NCBI GenBank assembly: GCA_024220505.1 | Contig: JAKZZE010000002.1 | Coordinates: 992,001-1,056,000 of the forward strand | Length of the DNA stretch: 64,000 nt | Reading direction: 5' to 3' | Origin: Rhizopus arrhizus | Taxonomy: Eukaryota > Mucoromycota > Mucoromycetes > Mucorales > Rhizopodaceae | Part shown: positions 42,666 through 52,956 of the stretch, piece by piece | How the letters are laid out: each line of letters begins with the position of its first letter | Position numbering within the stretch: the stretch's first letter is position 1 | Translations under genes and position numbers: made by a program | Notes under the pieces: generated by a model | Databases searched by the model: none | What the model was told of the DNA's origin: nothing | What the model saw: the letters and a program-made list of their open reading frames with translations, nothing else

Positions 42666-43144
42666 TTGGAAATGTTTACATTTCAGTCTGAAAAGAGGAA
42701 GTTTCGGGAGGATTTCCTGCGAGATTTTATTAATATAATTCATCATCTTTAAGAATTTAAGCTTATTCTATGCACAAAAAAAGTCAAATTATTTTAAAGA
42801 TGAACTGTCTTTATTATTGCTTTTCTTTTGAAAAAAGAAAATGTAATTAAAACCATTTCAAATGATCTACCACGAATTTCATATCACGTGGATGAACAGA
42901 ACTTCAAACATCAGATTCTACACTTATCATCTTTCTAAAGATAGCCTTTATTATAATAAAAGTAACACCTTTTACAATGTATATTGATACTATCAGCAAT
43001 TTAATTGAATTAATCTGTATCAGATATCAAATTTTGCAATTGAGAACTTTCACTCAAATGTCTTGAGTCTTTTTAATTTACACTCAGATGAAAAAAAAAA
43101 AAAAAAAAAAAAAAAGATTCAAATACTTTTTATTTTATTTTATA
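42666..43144. other. Intergenic / LSM6 5' region
   Basis: This AT-rich stretch has a 23-bp A run just before the LSM6 start (about 43092-43114). No further gene was seen. Confidence 0.4.
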
Positions 43145-43487
43145 ATGGAAAATCAAACAAAATCAAGAAAACCTACTGATTTCTTGGGAACAGTATTAGG
43201 AAAACCTGTTAAAGTGAAATTAAACTCTGGTATTGACTACAAAGGTACTTACGTTATACTTGCACAGTTAAACTTTTCTTACAATGTTAAAATAGGTGTA
43301 TTAGCATGCTTAGATGGTTATATGAACATTGCGTTAGAAAATACAGAAGAATATGTTGATGGAAGATTAAGGAATAAATACGGTGATACATTTATTAGAG
43401 GAAATAATGGTAAAAGAACAATAAATATATTGTTGTATAAAGTATTAATATTATTTCATAGTTTTATATATTAGTGCAGATAAATAA
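43145..43487 (+). CDS. LSM6: U6 snRNA-associated Sm-like protein LSm6
   Basis: Exons 43145-43244, 43296-43409 and 43462-43487 give 79 aa, the usual family length. LSm6 is part of the Lsm1-7 ring (cytoplasmic mRNA decapping) and the Lsm2-8 ring (U6 snRNA in the nucleus). The Sm1 motif is GKPVKVKLNSGIDYKG and VLACLDGYMNIAL; the Sm2 motif is FIRGNNVLYIS. ATG 43145 (MENQTKSRKP) is chosen because the in-frame upstream codons are a poly-Lys read of an A run. Both introns are GT-AG (51 and 52 nt). Intron 1 has no stop and is a multiple of three. Confidence 0.95.
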
Positions 43488-43495
43488 TAACACAA

Positions 43496-43498
<3 letters not shown>

Positions 43499-43541
<43 letters not shown>
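43499..43541. repeat. 43-bp poly-T tract
   Basis: An uninterrupted T run starts 11 bp after the LSM6 stop codon, probably length-variable. Confidence 0.95.
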
Positions 43542-43544
<3 letters not shown>

Positions 43545-44196
43545 ACAAATTGTTCTTTACGTGTATATATTTGCATTGATGTGTAACAAAAGAGAGAAAA
43601 TATAAAACACTTTTATTCAGGTGTGAATGATCCTTTCTCTTTCTCTCTTTTAAGAGATATAGAAACCATTGAAATGATATTTATTCTGCTTTGTATAATA
43701 AAACAATCTTTTAACACCTTCAAACATAGAACGCGTGAAACCTGTGGGAAGCACAGCATAAAGAATAGAAAGATTACAAATAATACCTTGATGTACTGGG
43801 ACCTGGAATGATATAATAAACTTTCAGAACTATTATAATGTATTCAATTGAGAACAAGATTCTGGTTCCTAGGTCTTTATACAATGCAAGCCGAGAAAGG
43901 TCATTCTTTTTTTACTATTAAGCTATTAGCAACTCTCCTTTTTTTTTTAATTTTCAATTGAAATAAGGCGGAAACCGATTTGGATTCAGCTCACTTTACC
44001 ACCACAAGGATAATTTTCATAAGCAAAAAACGGAAATATCCGGATCATTAAAATTGTCCTTTAAGAAAAAAAACAAAAAACAAAAAAAAAAACTTTCCCA
44101 GGAAAGACATCGGAAAGTTAATATCGAAAATAAAAGCAACATGATCCTGTTCTTCTTCTTTTTCTTCTTTGTTCTAATTCATTTTTGTTCAAAGTT
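43542..44196. other. FBA1 upstream region
   Basis: No gene was recognised. Poly-A and pyrimidine-rich stretches (44064-44096 and 44145-44172) precede the start codon, common in fungal promoters of highly expressed genes. Confidence 0.4.
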
Positions 44197-45463
44197 ATGG
44201 GTCTCCTTGATATTGTTCCTGCTGGTGTTGTTACTGGTCAAAATCTTTTGAAGCTTTTTGAATATGCTCGTGAACATAATTTCGCTATTCCTGCTATTAA
44301 CTGTACTTCTACCAGGTACAAATACATGCAGAGACACACGCGCTCATCTTTATTTGTTCATATGCTTATATTTTTAATATAGTACTGTAAATGCTGCTCT
44401 TGAAGCTGCTCGTGACATCAAGTCTCCTATCATCATTCAATTCTCTCAAGGTGGTTCTGCCTACTTTGCTGGTAAGGGTTTGGATAACAAAAATCAAGAA
44501 GCTTCTGTTATTGGTGCTGTTGCTGGTGCTCAGGTAAATACAATAAAAATAAAGGATGAGTGCAGTAATTTGATTTTAATAAAATGTACGCGTCTTTTTT
44601 TAGTATGTTCGTGCTGTAGCTAAGGCCTATGGTATACCGGTGGTTGTCCATTCTGACCACTGTGCCAAGAAGCTTTTGCCTTGGTTTGATGGTAAGCTTT
44701 ACATCAATAAATAAGAATAGAAATAGATCAATACTTATATATAGGTATGCTTAATGCTGATGAACAGTATTACAAGGCCCATGGTGAACCTCTTTTTTCT
44801 TCTCACATGTTGGATCTTTCTGAAGAAGCCAAAGAAGAAAATATTGAGATCTGTCTGAAGTATCTCAAGAGAATGGCTGCCATTGACTGCTGGCTTGAGA
44901 TGGAAATTGGTATCACGGGTGGTGAAGAAGACGGTGTGGACAACTCTGGTGTTGACAATGCTGCTCTTTACACTCAACCTGAAGATATTTGGGATATTTA
45001 CCGTGCTTTCAAGGAAGTTGGCCCTCTCTTTTCTATTGCTGCTGGCTTTGGTAATGTTCATGGTGTCTATGCCCCTGGTAATGTCAAATTACACCCTGAA
45101 CTCTTGGGTAAGCACCAGGCTTATGTTAAGGAGCAACTTAAGAACAATGATCTTAAGCCTGTTTTCTTTGTATTCCATGGAGGTTCTGGATCCTCTGAAG
45201 AAGAAATTGCCGAAGCTGTTCGTAATGGTGTTGTCAAAATGAATGTGGATACTGATACCCAGTGGGCTTACTGGAAAGGTCTGCGTGAATTTTATGAAAA
45301 CAAAAAGGATTATCTTCAATCCCAAGTTGGCAATCCTGAAGGACCTAATAAGCCAAATAAGAAGTACTATGATCCTCGTGTCTTTATTCGAGAGGCCGAG
45401 AAGTCCATGATTCAAAGAGTCCAACAAGCTTGTAAAGATCTAGGCAATGTTGATACATTATAA
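44197..45463 (+). CDS. FBA1: Fructose-bisphosphate aldolase, class II (zinc-dependent)
   Basis: The enzyme cleaves fructose 1,6-bisphosphate to dihydroxyacetone phosphate and glyceraldehyde 3-phosphate in glycolysis, in the cytosol. Exons 44197-44315, 44383-44533, 44604-44691 and 44745-45463 join in frame to about 358 aa, the typical class II length. Visible motifs include SDHCAKK (catalytic Asp and a zinc-binding His), GFGNVHGVY (zinc-binding His), FHGGSGSS (phosphate-binding loop and zinc His) and KMNVDTDTQWA (substrate-binding Asn/Asp). The start MGLLDIVPAGV fits fungal relatives. All introns are GT-AG and short (67, 70 and 53 nt). A (TAA)n run follows the stop. The gene looks intact and functional. 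Confidence 0.97.
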
Positions 45464-45488
45464 ATAATAATAATAATAATAATAATAA
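45461..45488 (+). repeat. TAA microsatellite overlapping the aldolase stop codon
   Basis: Roughly nine TAA/AAT trinucleotides run from the stop codon of the aldolase gene into its 3' UTR. Confidence 0.85.
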
Positions 45489-45702
45489 AAAGGAATTTCA
45501 TGTCCTTTCCTTTCTTGTATAATTTTATTTGTGCTTAATATTTTGTATTGTCTGCCTACAAATGACTGAGAACAACCAAATATAATTGAATTTCCGTGCG
45601 CCTTGTTGTGCAAGGTAAATTTTAAATGTATGTAAAACTATTTTCGATTTGATTTACAATTGTTTATTTAAAAAGAAATAGGTGTAAAATTATGTACAAA
45701 AT

Positions 45703-46276
45703 TTAATAAAAGTCATCATCACCATCGTCACCATAATCATCATAATCAACGTAGTCTTGTTGATAGTTCAATGTTGGATATTCTGTGTTTTCGTCTTCCT
45801 CTTCCTCCTCTTCATCCTCATCCTCATCCACTTCCTCTTCCTCTTCTTTACCCGTCTTTTGAGCTTTAGCTTGTGGTAATTCACCCGGTTCTTCAACCAC
45901 TTCATATCCTTCAGAGCCTGTTTCATCAATGTTTCGCTTTGTGCCTTGCTTAATCTTTTCAATAGATTCTGGTGACTCAAACATATCATCAAATACTGCT
46001 TGATTAATCTTTTTAGATAATTTTTTTGTAGCTAGTAATTGTTTTGCTGCTTCTGCTGGTGTTGAAGCAGGAGCGTGTTGTTTTTTTTTACGTGATCCTT
46101 TCGTTCTTTTGTCTTTGCCTGTTCCCTTGTCTTTCTCAACCAAACGCCGTACTGCCATCTCTTCCAAGTATTCTTTATTTGTATTATACCAAATCTTTGT
46201 TTTTAGCGCTACTTCCTCTTCTGTTAAGATCATAGCTTCAATCTCGTCACAATCAACATCAGATAGATTTTCTTCT

Positions 46277-46308
<32 letters not shown>

Positions 46309-48012
46309 TTCTCTAGGTGCATTGTTTGCCTTCTCTAAAAAGATAGAAGAATAATTAGTCATTATGTCTTTTAATCATATTCTTTATAAACTTGCCAACT
46401 TCTTTTGCTGCTTTATTTATTGATTCATCTTGTACCCATTCTTCCAGATCTTTACTAATTTGTTTCACATCTTCAGCCAAATTAGGATTCAATAAAACCT
46501 CCATTTCTCTGGCCACTTTTGATTTTGCCGTGGTCACCACTTTAAGCTTTTCTTCTTCGGACAAATCATTAAACTCTTTATTCTTTGTGATATGAGCATA
46601 ATCTGCAGCACCTTCATCTCCAAGTTCTTCTACAAGTGTTGAAATATGCGCTTCCTCATCCAATACTGATATTTGTGAAGCTATCTGAGTTTGACTTTCA
46701 TCAAGACCTACTTTCTGCAGATTTTTCAAATTGTCTCCTATTTCATTATTGTTTTCGTCCTCTTTTTCACTTGATTCATTATTTAATATATCTACTATTT
46801 CATCCTTTTCTTCTTCATATTCAGCATTAGTATTGCTTGCATCTTTCTTTCTATTCTTTTGGAATGAAGGAGGATCTGCACGTTTCTCTAACCAAATTGT
46901 TCTAAAATCTTGAGCTGACAATTGTGCTGACTCTGTTTGGTTGAATTCATTTAATCTATACAAAAGTTTAAGTTAACAATAAAAATTCAAAAAACTCACT
47001 ATACATACCTTTTTTGGATAGTTACTTCAGCCACTTTAACCACATAAATCATTTCACGAAGTGTTCTACGAAATCCATTCATTCTAGCAGCAATCAATAA
47101 ACAAGCACCACAGATACCAGCAGGACGACGGCCTGTCACAATCCAATCTCTATCCATACGTTGTGCAATACGAACAGCATCCTGTGCTACTCTTTGAGTA
47201 TAATCGCCGAAGTCCAATGCTACGGCAAATCTTGAGATATAAAATGAAGGATCAACGTGGGGTAAGATAAGATTGAGCACACGGCATAGCTTTAAAAATG
47301 TAGCACCCAATGTAAACACGTTTACCTATTGATAAATACGTAAGCAAAAAAAAAATCAAAAGAAAAAGGAAAAAAAGAAAAGACTTGACTTACTTGAAGA
47401 ATATCAGAAAAATCAATTAACATATGTGCACTCTTTTCACTTCTACAAACTGCATATAAACATACAGCAGCGACATGTTCGCTTTTTCGACCTCTTGTAA
47501 ATCTATTGACAACGGCTAAATTGTAATATCTTTGTCCTGCTTCTCTATAGCGTTCAGGTAATCGAAGACCGTGAGCAAGACTTGCGATCTTTTGTCGACC
47601 TGTAGATAAATAGAATATCAGTTTTTTTTATTATTATAATTTGTTTTGTCATTACCATTTTCAATGGCTTGTTCTTGTCCTTCCCTTCCTCTATTTCTAC
47701 CAAATAATCCACCACCAGAAATGCGCCCTTTTTTAAGAATTAGATTCTGATTTTTTAAAATTTAAATATAGTTGCTTACCTGAATCTCCTGCAAAAGAAC
47801 CTTGAAGAATGGCTTTGCCGCCAGCTGTTTCTCCAAAGGTAACTTCTGCAACAATCGTATTCTCTTCAAGTACCTGTAATGTTAAGTATATTAGTAAAGA
47901 TATAGATAATTCTATATATGTGTATACTTACTGTACCACAGTCAACACAGTAAACAGTTCCTGAAGCAGCATCAGCTTCTGATTTATTTGAACCACAATT
48001 ATTACAACGCAT
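45703..48012 (-). CDS. BRF1: Transcription factor IIIB subunit Brf1
   Basis: Brf1 recruits RNA polymerase III to tRNA and 5S genes together with TBP and Bdp1. Seven exons (48012-47932, 47873-47780, 47727-47656, 47599-47394, 47325-47009, 46955-46396, 46334-45703) join in frame to 653 aa. The N-terminal zinc ribbon is CNNCGSNKSEADAASGTVYC..C. Two TFIIB-like cyclin repeats follow (SLAHGLRLPERYREAG.., and DWIVTGRRPAGICGACLLIAAR). A long acidic region precedes the Brf1 homology block (LSDVDCDEIEAMILTEEEV, IWYNTNKEYLEE). Poly-Glu from GAA repeats precedes this block, and the C-terminus is acidic. Five introns are GT-AG; the last (46395-46335, 61 nt) is GC-AG, required to keep frame. Confidence 0.93.
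46271..46313 (-). repeat. Coding GAA-type microsatellite (poly-Glu)
   Basis: A minus-strand run of GAA/GAG codons encodes about 14 consecutive Glu in BRF1. Its length is likely to vary between strains. Confidence 0.85.
46335..46395 (-). other. GC-AG intron in BRF1
   Basis: The donor is G|GCAAGT and the acceptor TTTTTAG|AG, with a CTAAT branch-like sequence about 25 nt before the acceptor. GT alternatives nearby break the frame; without splicing the protein stops 15 codons into the intron. Confidence 0.8.
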
Positions 48013-48639
48013 ATGAATAAAAATAATAAAAAAGGAAAAGAATCGCAAAGAGAGAATCCAGAAAAAAAGAGGGTGGCTATAAATAACGAGTCACGATAGG
48101 CACCCTCTTTTTCTAGGCACAATTTTGCATGAAAATTGTATTAACCGCACACGATTTTGGGAGTGAAACAGGGGTGTGCACACATATTTAAACTTGTCGA
48201 CTTGAAATTTTTATCATAAAGTGAAAAACCTGCAGTTTACAAGAAAGTTGTAGTAAAACAAAGACAGAATTCCCTTGAATAATTGACAAAGAGGTTTATT
48301 TTATTTATATGATACTGATCATTACATATTTCTCGCTTTACTTTCCGAAAAAAGGCAGCTTATCCATTTACAGAACCGGTCAATAAGAGCGTAGGGATCT
48401 GTATATGATTTCTACTTAAAATACCTCTGACAAAAACAACGAAATGATTGCTGACAGAATTGAAAACAGCAGCAAAAACAGTTACAATAAAAATTACCAA
48501 GATTGGATCCGCCCACTCCCAAAAACATTTTCTAAATGTCTTGACATATGGAAATTAAAAATAGGATCTCTTTAATATGAGTTTGATATTTTATCTCATT
48601 TTAAGATTTCAGAGTTCTTTTTATTATTCACAAATGTTT
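48013..48639. other. BRF1 upstream intergenic region
   Basis: No gene was seen. The stretch separates the BRF1 start from the 3' end of a transposase relic on the same strand. Confidence 0.4.
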
Positions 48640-49997
48640 CTTTTCTAAGCAATCATTAAACTTTCTGGTGAAATAATGGCAAAATCCTTGAAGGTCGCTA
48701 AAGAGGACACTGTTGCATGCTTCTTTGATTCTACTGGAAATCGTCTCTTTTTCCAAAAGTTTTTCTCTCTTGAGCTTACTTTTAACAACAGATCAAAATT
48801 GCTCAATTGGGTTGAGTTCAGGAGAGTATGGAGGGAGATATATACAACCATAGCCACGGCTGGTGATATAACGTTCGATGTCTTTTGAAGTATGGATCGG
48901 AACATTATCCATGACAATATAATGTCATTTAAAATCCTCATGGTTATCTAAGACGTCCAAGGTGCTTTTGACGAAGTTAATATAATGACTTGTTACTGTA
49001 CTCCCTGCACCGTTAACAACGAAGTCATTACTACCTAATCTTCTCTTCTTAGATGGTATCGTGGGTTGGCGCAGCTGGATATTTACAATCCCAAACGGTG
49101 AAATTGCACCCAAACTCGTTGTGGTCCTTGCTCTAGTTTCAGGTACAATTATTTCAGCTCTAGTCCTTTTTTTTTTTGACCACGCCATAGACTGCTTAAG
49201 ATTTATGTGAAAAGCGGCTTCATCTATGAAAACACAATTGCTCATGTAGTCCATATCCGTCTCCTTAACCCAATTTAAAACCCATTCATATCTTCGCTCA
49301 ATATTGTCAGGGCTGTTCCTCTGAATCGAATACATGTGAGCTTTTTAAAAGTCAAGTTGCATTCACTTGTCATAAAGTTATAAACGGCCGTCTTTCCTAT
49401 TTTTAAACTAGCAAACTCGCTAGTCAGGCTAGCCATGGCTTGATCAAATACAGCAGATGGATTGTCATCATAGAAGCTGATAAGATGCTTATGCACTTCA
49501 TTCAAAATCGAAAGACGACACACCTTTTTTTCATTATTTAGCTCTAGGATATCTGATGGATTTTCCTGATCCTTTTTAACCCAGTTGTAAGCCGTACGCC
49601 TATTGACCCCCAGCTGCTTTGTTGTTTGCCCAGGAGTCGTGGCTTTTTCGTAAACTAAAAAAAAAACAGTTGTTCTTTGACAGCATCACCATGTTTCCGG
49701 TATGAACGGACTTAATTTCCATTTTTTTTTATTAGGCTTCTCATGTAGGCTACGTTTTTCATTGTGAGGTTTTTCTTTTGTTTTTTCAGGTGGTTTACAG
49801 TCCAAATGCTTATCATAATTGGTAATGTAACCTATGGGATATGCTTCAATATCAATATCCATTTCGAAATGCATATTTCCACTTTCATCCACAGCTTCAC
49901 CTTTCCAATTTTCGTAGATAAAACATGCACTCATTTTTGCTTTAAATGTATACAAGTTAAGTAAAAGTGAGCAATCTATTTGCAAAGAGTGTGCCAT
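48640..49997 (-). pseudogene. IS630/Tc1-superfamily (DDE_3-like) transposase relic with N-terminal extension
   Basis: Reading from ATG 49997 (MAHSLQIDCS), an N-terminal region of about 100 codons is followed by a frameshift. Then come TPGQTTKQLGVNRRTAYNWV (helix-turn-helix), KTAVYNFMTSECNLTFKK, CVFIDEAAFHINLKQS (first Asp present), HYIVMDNVPIH (second Asp) and LPPYSPELNPIEQF with the catalytic Glu. Two TGA codons lie in the last part (before HYIV and after IEQF, the latter where Trp is usual). It is less decayed than the relative at 39720-40857. Confidence 0.78.
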
Positions 49998-50319
49998 CTA
50001 ATTTAAACACTTGTGCAAAATAAAATTCGGGAGCTGTGAAATCTAAAAATAACTATATGCAATTTACTTTCCTGAAGTGTGCCAATAATTTCTGAAAAAA
50101 GTGTAAAGTGCAAAAAAGTGGGTAATTAGTTTTAAAAATCCGACCAACATTTTCAAAAAAATTATCCAATTGACGGCGGAAGTACTATATTACATTATAA
50201 ACAGCAAGTGTTATTCCCCTTGAGTCCCCTTTTTCTTCTCTTCTCCTTCCTTTTCTATTTTTATTTATTTTCTTTAAGAAAATCCTTTTTTCTTCTTTAT
50301 AATTAATTATTATATAAGC
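49998..50319. other. Septin upstream region
   Basis: The sequence is pyrimidine-rich (about 50220-50300, TTTTTCTTCTCTTCTCC type) just before the septin start. No gene was seen. Confidence 0.45.
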
Positions 50320-52043
50320 ATGTCTGGTAATTATGAGCTAACAATTGACATTGGCAAGCAAAAATACTCATTTCTTGTTATAGATCAAAATAATACAACA
50401 ACTCCATCTGGTGTAAAATATAAGAGATGTTGTCAATTCATTATGTTTAATACTGATTAATATAGATTACTGTTTTACGTAAAAAGTTACAAGGCTATGT
50501 TGGTTTTGCCAACCTTCCTAATCAAGTTCACCGTAAGTCAGTTAAAAAAGGTTTTCAATTCACTTGTATGGTAGTAGGTAACGTATATATACACACAAAG
50601 GGGCCAACAAAAAAAGGAGAGCATAGGAGAGAAAGATAATAGGAGCTCATATCTGATAAATAGGTGAATCTGGTCTTGGTAAATCAACGCTTGTCAATAC
50701 ATTATTCAATACACAACTTTATCCACCAAAAGAAACGGTTGAGTTAACTCATGAAGCAACACAAACAGTTGAAGTAAAATCAATTACATCCGATATTGAA
50801 GAAAATGGTGTTAAATTAAGATTGACTGTGGTTGATACACCTGGTTTTGGTGACTTTGTCAATAATGAAGAAAGGTACTCAATATTATTGATATATACTA
50901 TAATTATATGCTAATTGTATTACAAGTTGGAAACCTATTTTGGATAATATCGAGGCTCGTTTTGATGCCTATCTTGAACAAGAGAATCGTGTTAATCGTC
51001 GTCGTATGGTTGATAACCGTATTCATGCTTGTATCTATTTTATTGCTCCCACCGGTCATGCGTAAATATTCATATTTAGTCAGCACATCTATTGAGTTAT
51101 TTATATTCTTATTTTTATGACAGTTTAAAACCTCTTGATATTGAATTTATGCGTCGTCTTCATACTCGAGTAAACTTGATTCCTGTGATTGCAAAGGCAG
51201 ACACCTTGACAGAAGAAGAAGTCGCTGCTTTCAAGGAGCGCATTTTGGCTGATATTGCTTATCATAATATTCAAATTTATCAAGCCCCTGTTTATGAATA
51301 TGATGATCAAGAAACAATCGCTGAAAATAAAGAAATCATGTCCAAGATTCCCTTTGCTGTTGTTGGTTCAGATAAAGAATTTGATATTGAAGGCGGTCGT
51401 CGTGTAAGAGGTCGTAAGTATCCTTGGGGTGTCATTGAAGTTGATAATGAAGAGCATTGCGATTTCATTAAACTTCGTCAAATGCTGATTCGGTAAGAAA
51501 AAGTAAGCTGTTTATATTGAGCAATATGATTTAGTCATTATAATTTAGTACTCATATGGAAGAACTCAAGGAATTCACTAACGATGTTTTGTATGAAAAT
51601 TACCGTACTGAAAAATTGACAGCTATGGGTATTCAACAAGATCCTTCTGTATTCAAGGAAGTCAAGTAAAGTATACCCGTGTTATATATTTCCACTTTAC
51701 TCATTATCGTTATTAGCCCTGTTCAAAAGATGGAAGAAGAACGTCTTGCTCATGAACAGAAATTAGCCAAGATGGAAGCAGAAATGAGATCTGTATTCCA
51801 AGCTAAGGTTCAAGAAAAGGAAGCCAAATTGAAGCAATCAGAAGAAGAAGTAAGCCTATCAATTTACATAATTGCATGTAAATTTACACTCTGTAATAGT
51901 TGTATGCTCGCCATAAAGAGATGAAAGATGCACTTGAAAAGCAACGTGCTGATTTAGAAGAAAAGAAACGTCGCTTGGAATCAGGAAGACCTATGACTCC
52001 AGAAAAGACTGCCAAGAAGAAAGGATTCTCTTTTAACAAATAA
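50320..52043 (+). CDS. CDC3: Septin, Cdc3/AspB type
   Basis: Septins are GTP-binding proteins that assemble into filaments at septa, bud or branch sites. Eight exons (50320-50412, 50466-50577, 50664-50874, 50927-51061, 51124-51492, 51549-51665, 51717-51849, 51900-52043) join in frame to 437 aa. Motifs are: the septin start [21 protein letters not shown]-loop [10 protein letters not shown]3 DTPGFGD, G4 AKAD, the septin-unique element (around [14 protein letters not shown]) and a C-terminal coiled coil ([19 protein letters not shown]). The order and sequence best match fungal Cdc3/AspB. All introns are short GT-AG. The gene ends 5 bp from the convergent TIM21 stop. Confidence 0.94.
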
Positions 52044-52048
52044 TAAAT

Positions 52049-52804
52049 TTATTGCTTCTCTAAATAAATACGTCTAGAAGGTAAACCTTGACCTGGTATG
52101 TCCACATATAATTGCTTATATTGCCATTTGCCCTTTTCATCCTATAATATCGATCATTATGATATAATTTATGATAAAATACTTGAATTACCTTCATCAT
52201 CTCCAACATGACAGTGCCCTGATTTAATGTGCCTTCCACATAAAACCTCATAAATAGATGAGGCTTATTTTCCTGATCTTCTACTACTTGTGATGCTATT
52301 CTTCGATTACGTCTTCTACTGTTTCTACTTGGTTCTCCGTGCGCCTTGATAGGCTCTCCTACCACATTCACGATCTCCTCACTAGCACGAATACGATCCA
52401 CTGCATCAGAAAAAATATTGGTTGTACTTTGAGATCCAAACAGTTCAGAACCAATGTAATAAACAACAGCTGATGTTAAAGTAACACCTGCCAAAATGAC
52501 GCCTACATTAAAAGAAGTTTTTGAAGCAACAACCACTTTGAAGGAGTTTTAGTTACTATAAAGCAAAGGAATAGGTAAAAAAAAAAAACCTTTTTGGGGA
52601 GTAGATAGCTCACTCCATGGTTTTGCTGCAGATATTGAAGAGGTTTGGTTTGACTTTCTATACTGAACAGGGGCTGAAAAGTTTCTTGAAGGCAGTTTAT
52701 TTGTCTTAGACAAAAGACTAACTGAACGTTTTCTTTTTTACGATTATTATTAGCAAATCTATGCTTTTTCTTTCTATTCTTTTTTACCCTAAAATTCGAA
52801 GCAT
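52049..52804 (-). CDS. TIM21: Mitochondrial import inner membrane translocase subunit Tim21
   Basis: Tim21 links the TOM and TIM23 complexes during protein import into mitochondria. Exons 52804-52788 (17 nt), 52717-52590, 52535-52192 and 52141-52049 join in frame to 193 aa. The N-terminus MLRILGLLSKTNKLPSRNF is Arg/Lys/Ser-rich without acids, a typical presequence. One membrane segment follows (VGVILAGVTLTSAVVYYIGSEL), then the intermembrane-space domain with IFSDAVDRIR, FMRFYVEGT and a C-terminal strand WQYKQLYVDIPG. Intron 2 begins GT plus 11 T and has a CTAA branch-like site. The short first exon is inferred from frame and presequence logic and is the least certain part. Confidence 0.83.
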
Positions 52805-52956
52805 AATTAAATAATAAAAAAAAAAAAAACAAAAAAACAAAAAAAAAAGCACAGCTTATATTTTTAAGTGTTGCTTTTTAAAATCAAAGCGATGTTTTTT
52901 TTTATGCGTGACATTTTGGTGGTTTAAATAAAATTTGCGTAATAACCAGTAAAGCC
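52805..52956. other. Short A-rich spacer between TIM21 and the LINE relic
   Basis: Poly-A runs (52818-52848) lie upstream of the TIM21 start. No gene was seen. Confidence 0.4.

Noticed and set aside
43499..43541. Poly-T tract as an RNA polymerase III terminator or telomeric repeat
   Set aside because: No Pol III gene precedes it and the tract is a plain homopolymer; simple-repeat slippage is enough.
45768..46354. Other-frame readings over the BRF1 tail
   Set aside because: They are shadows of the acidic repeat-rich last exon in other frames or on the other strand.
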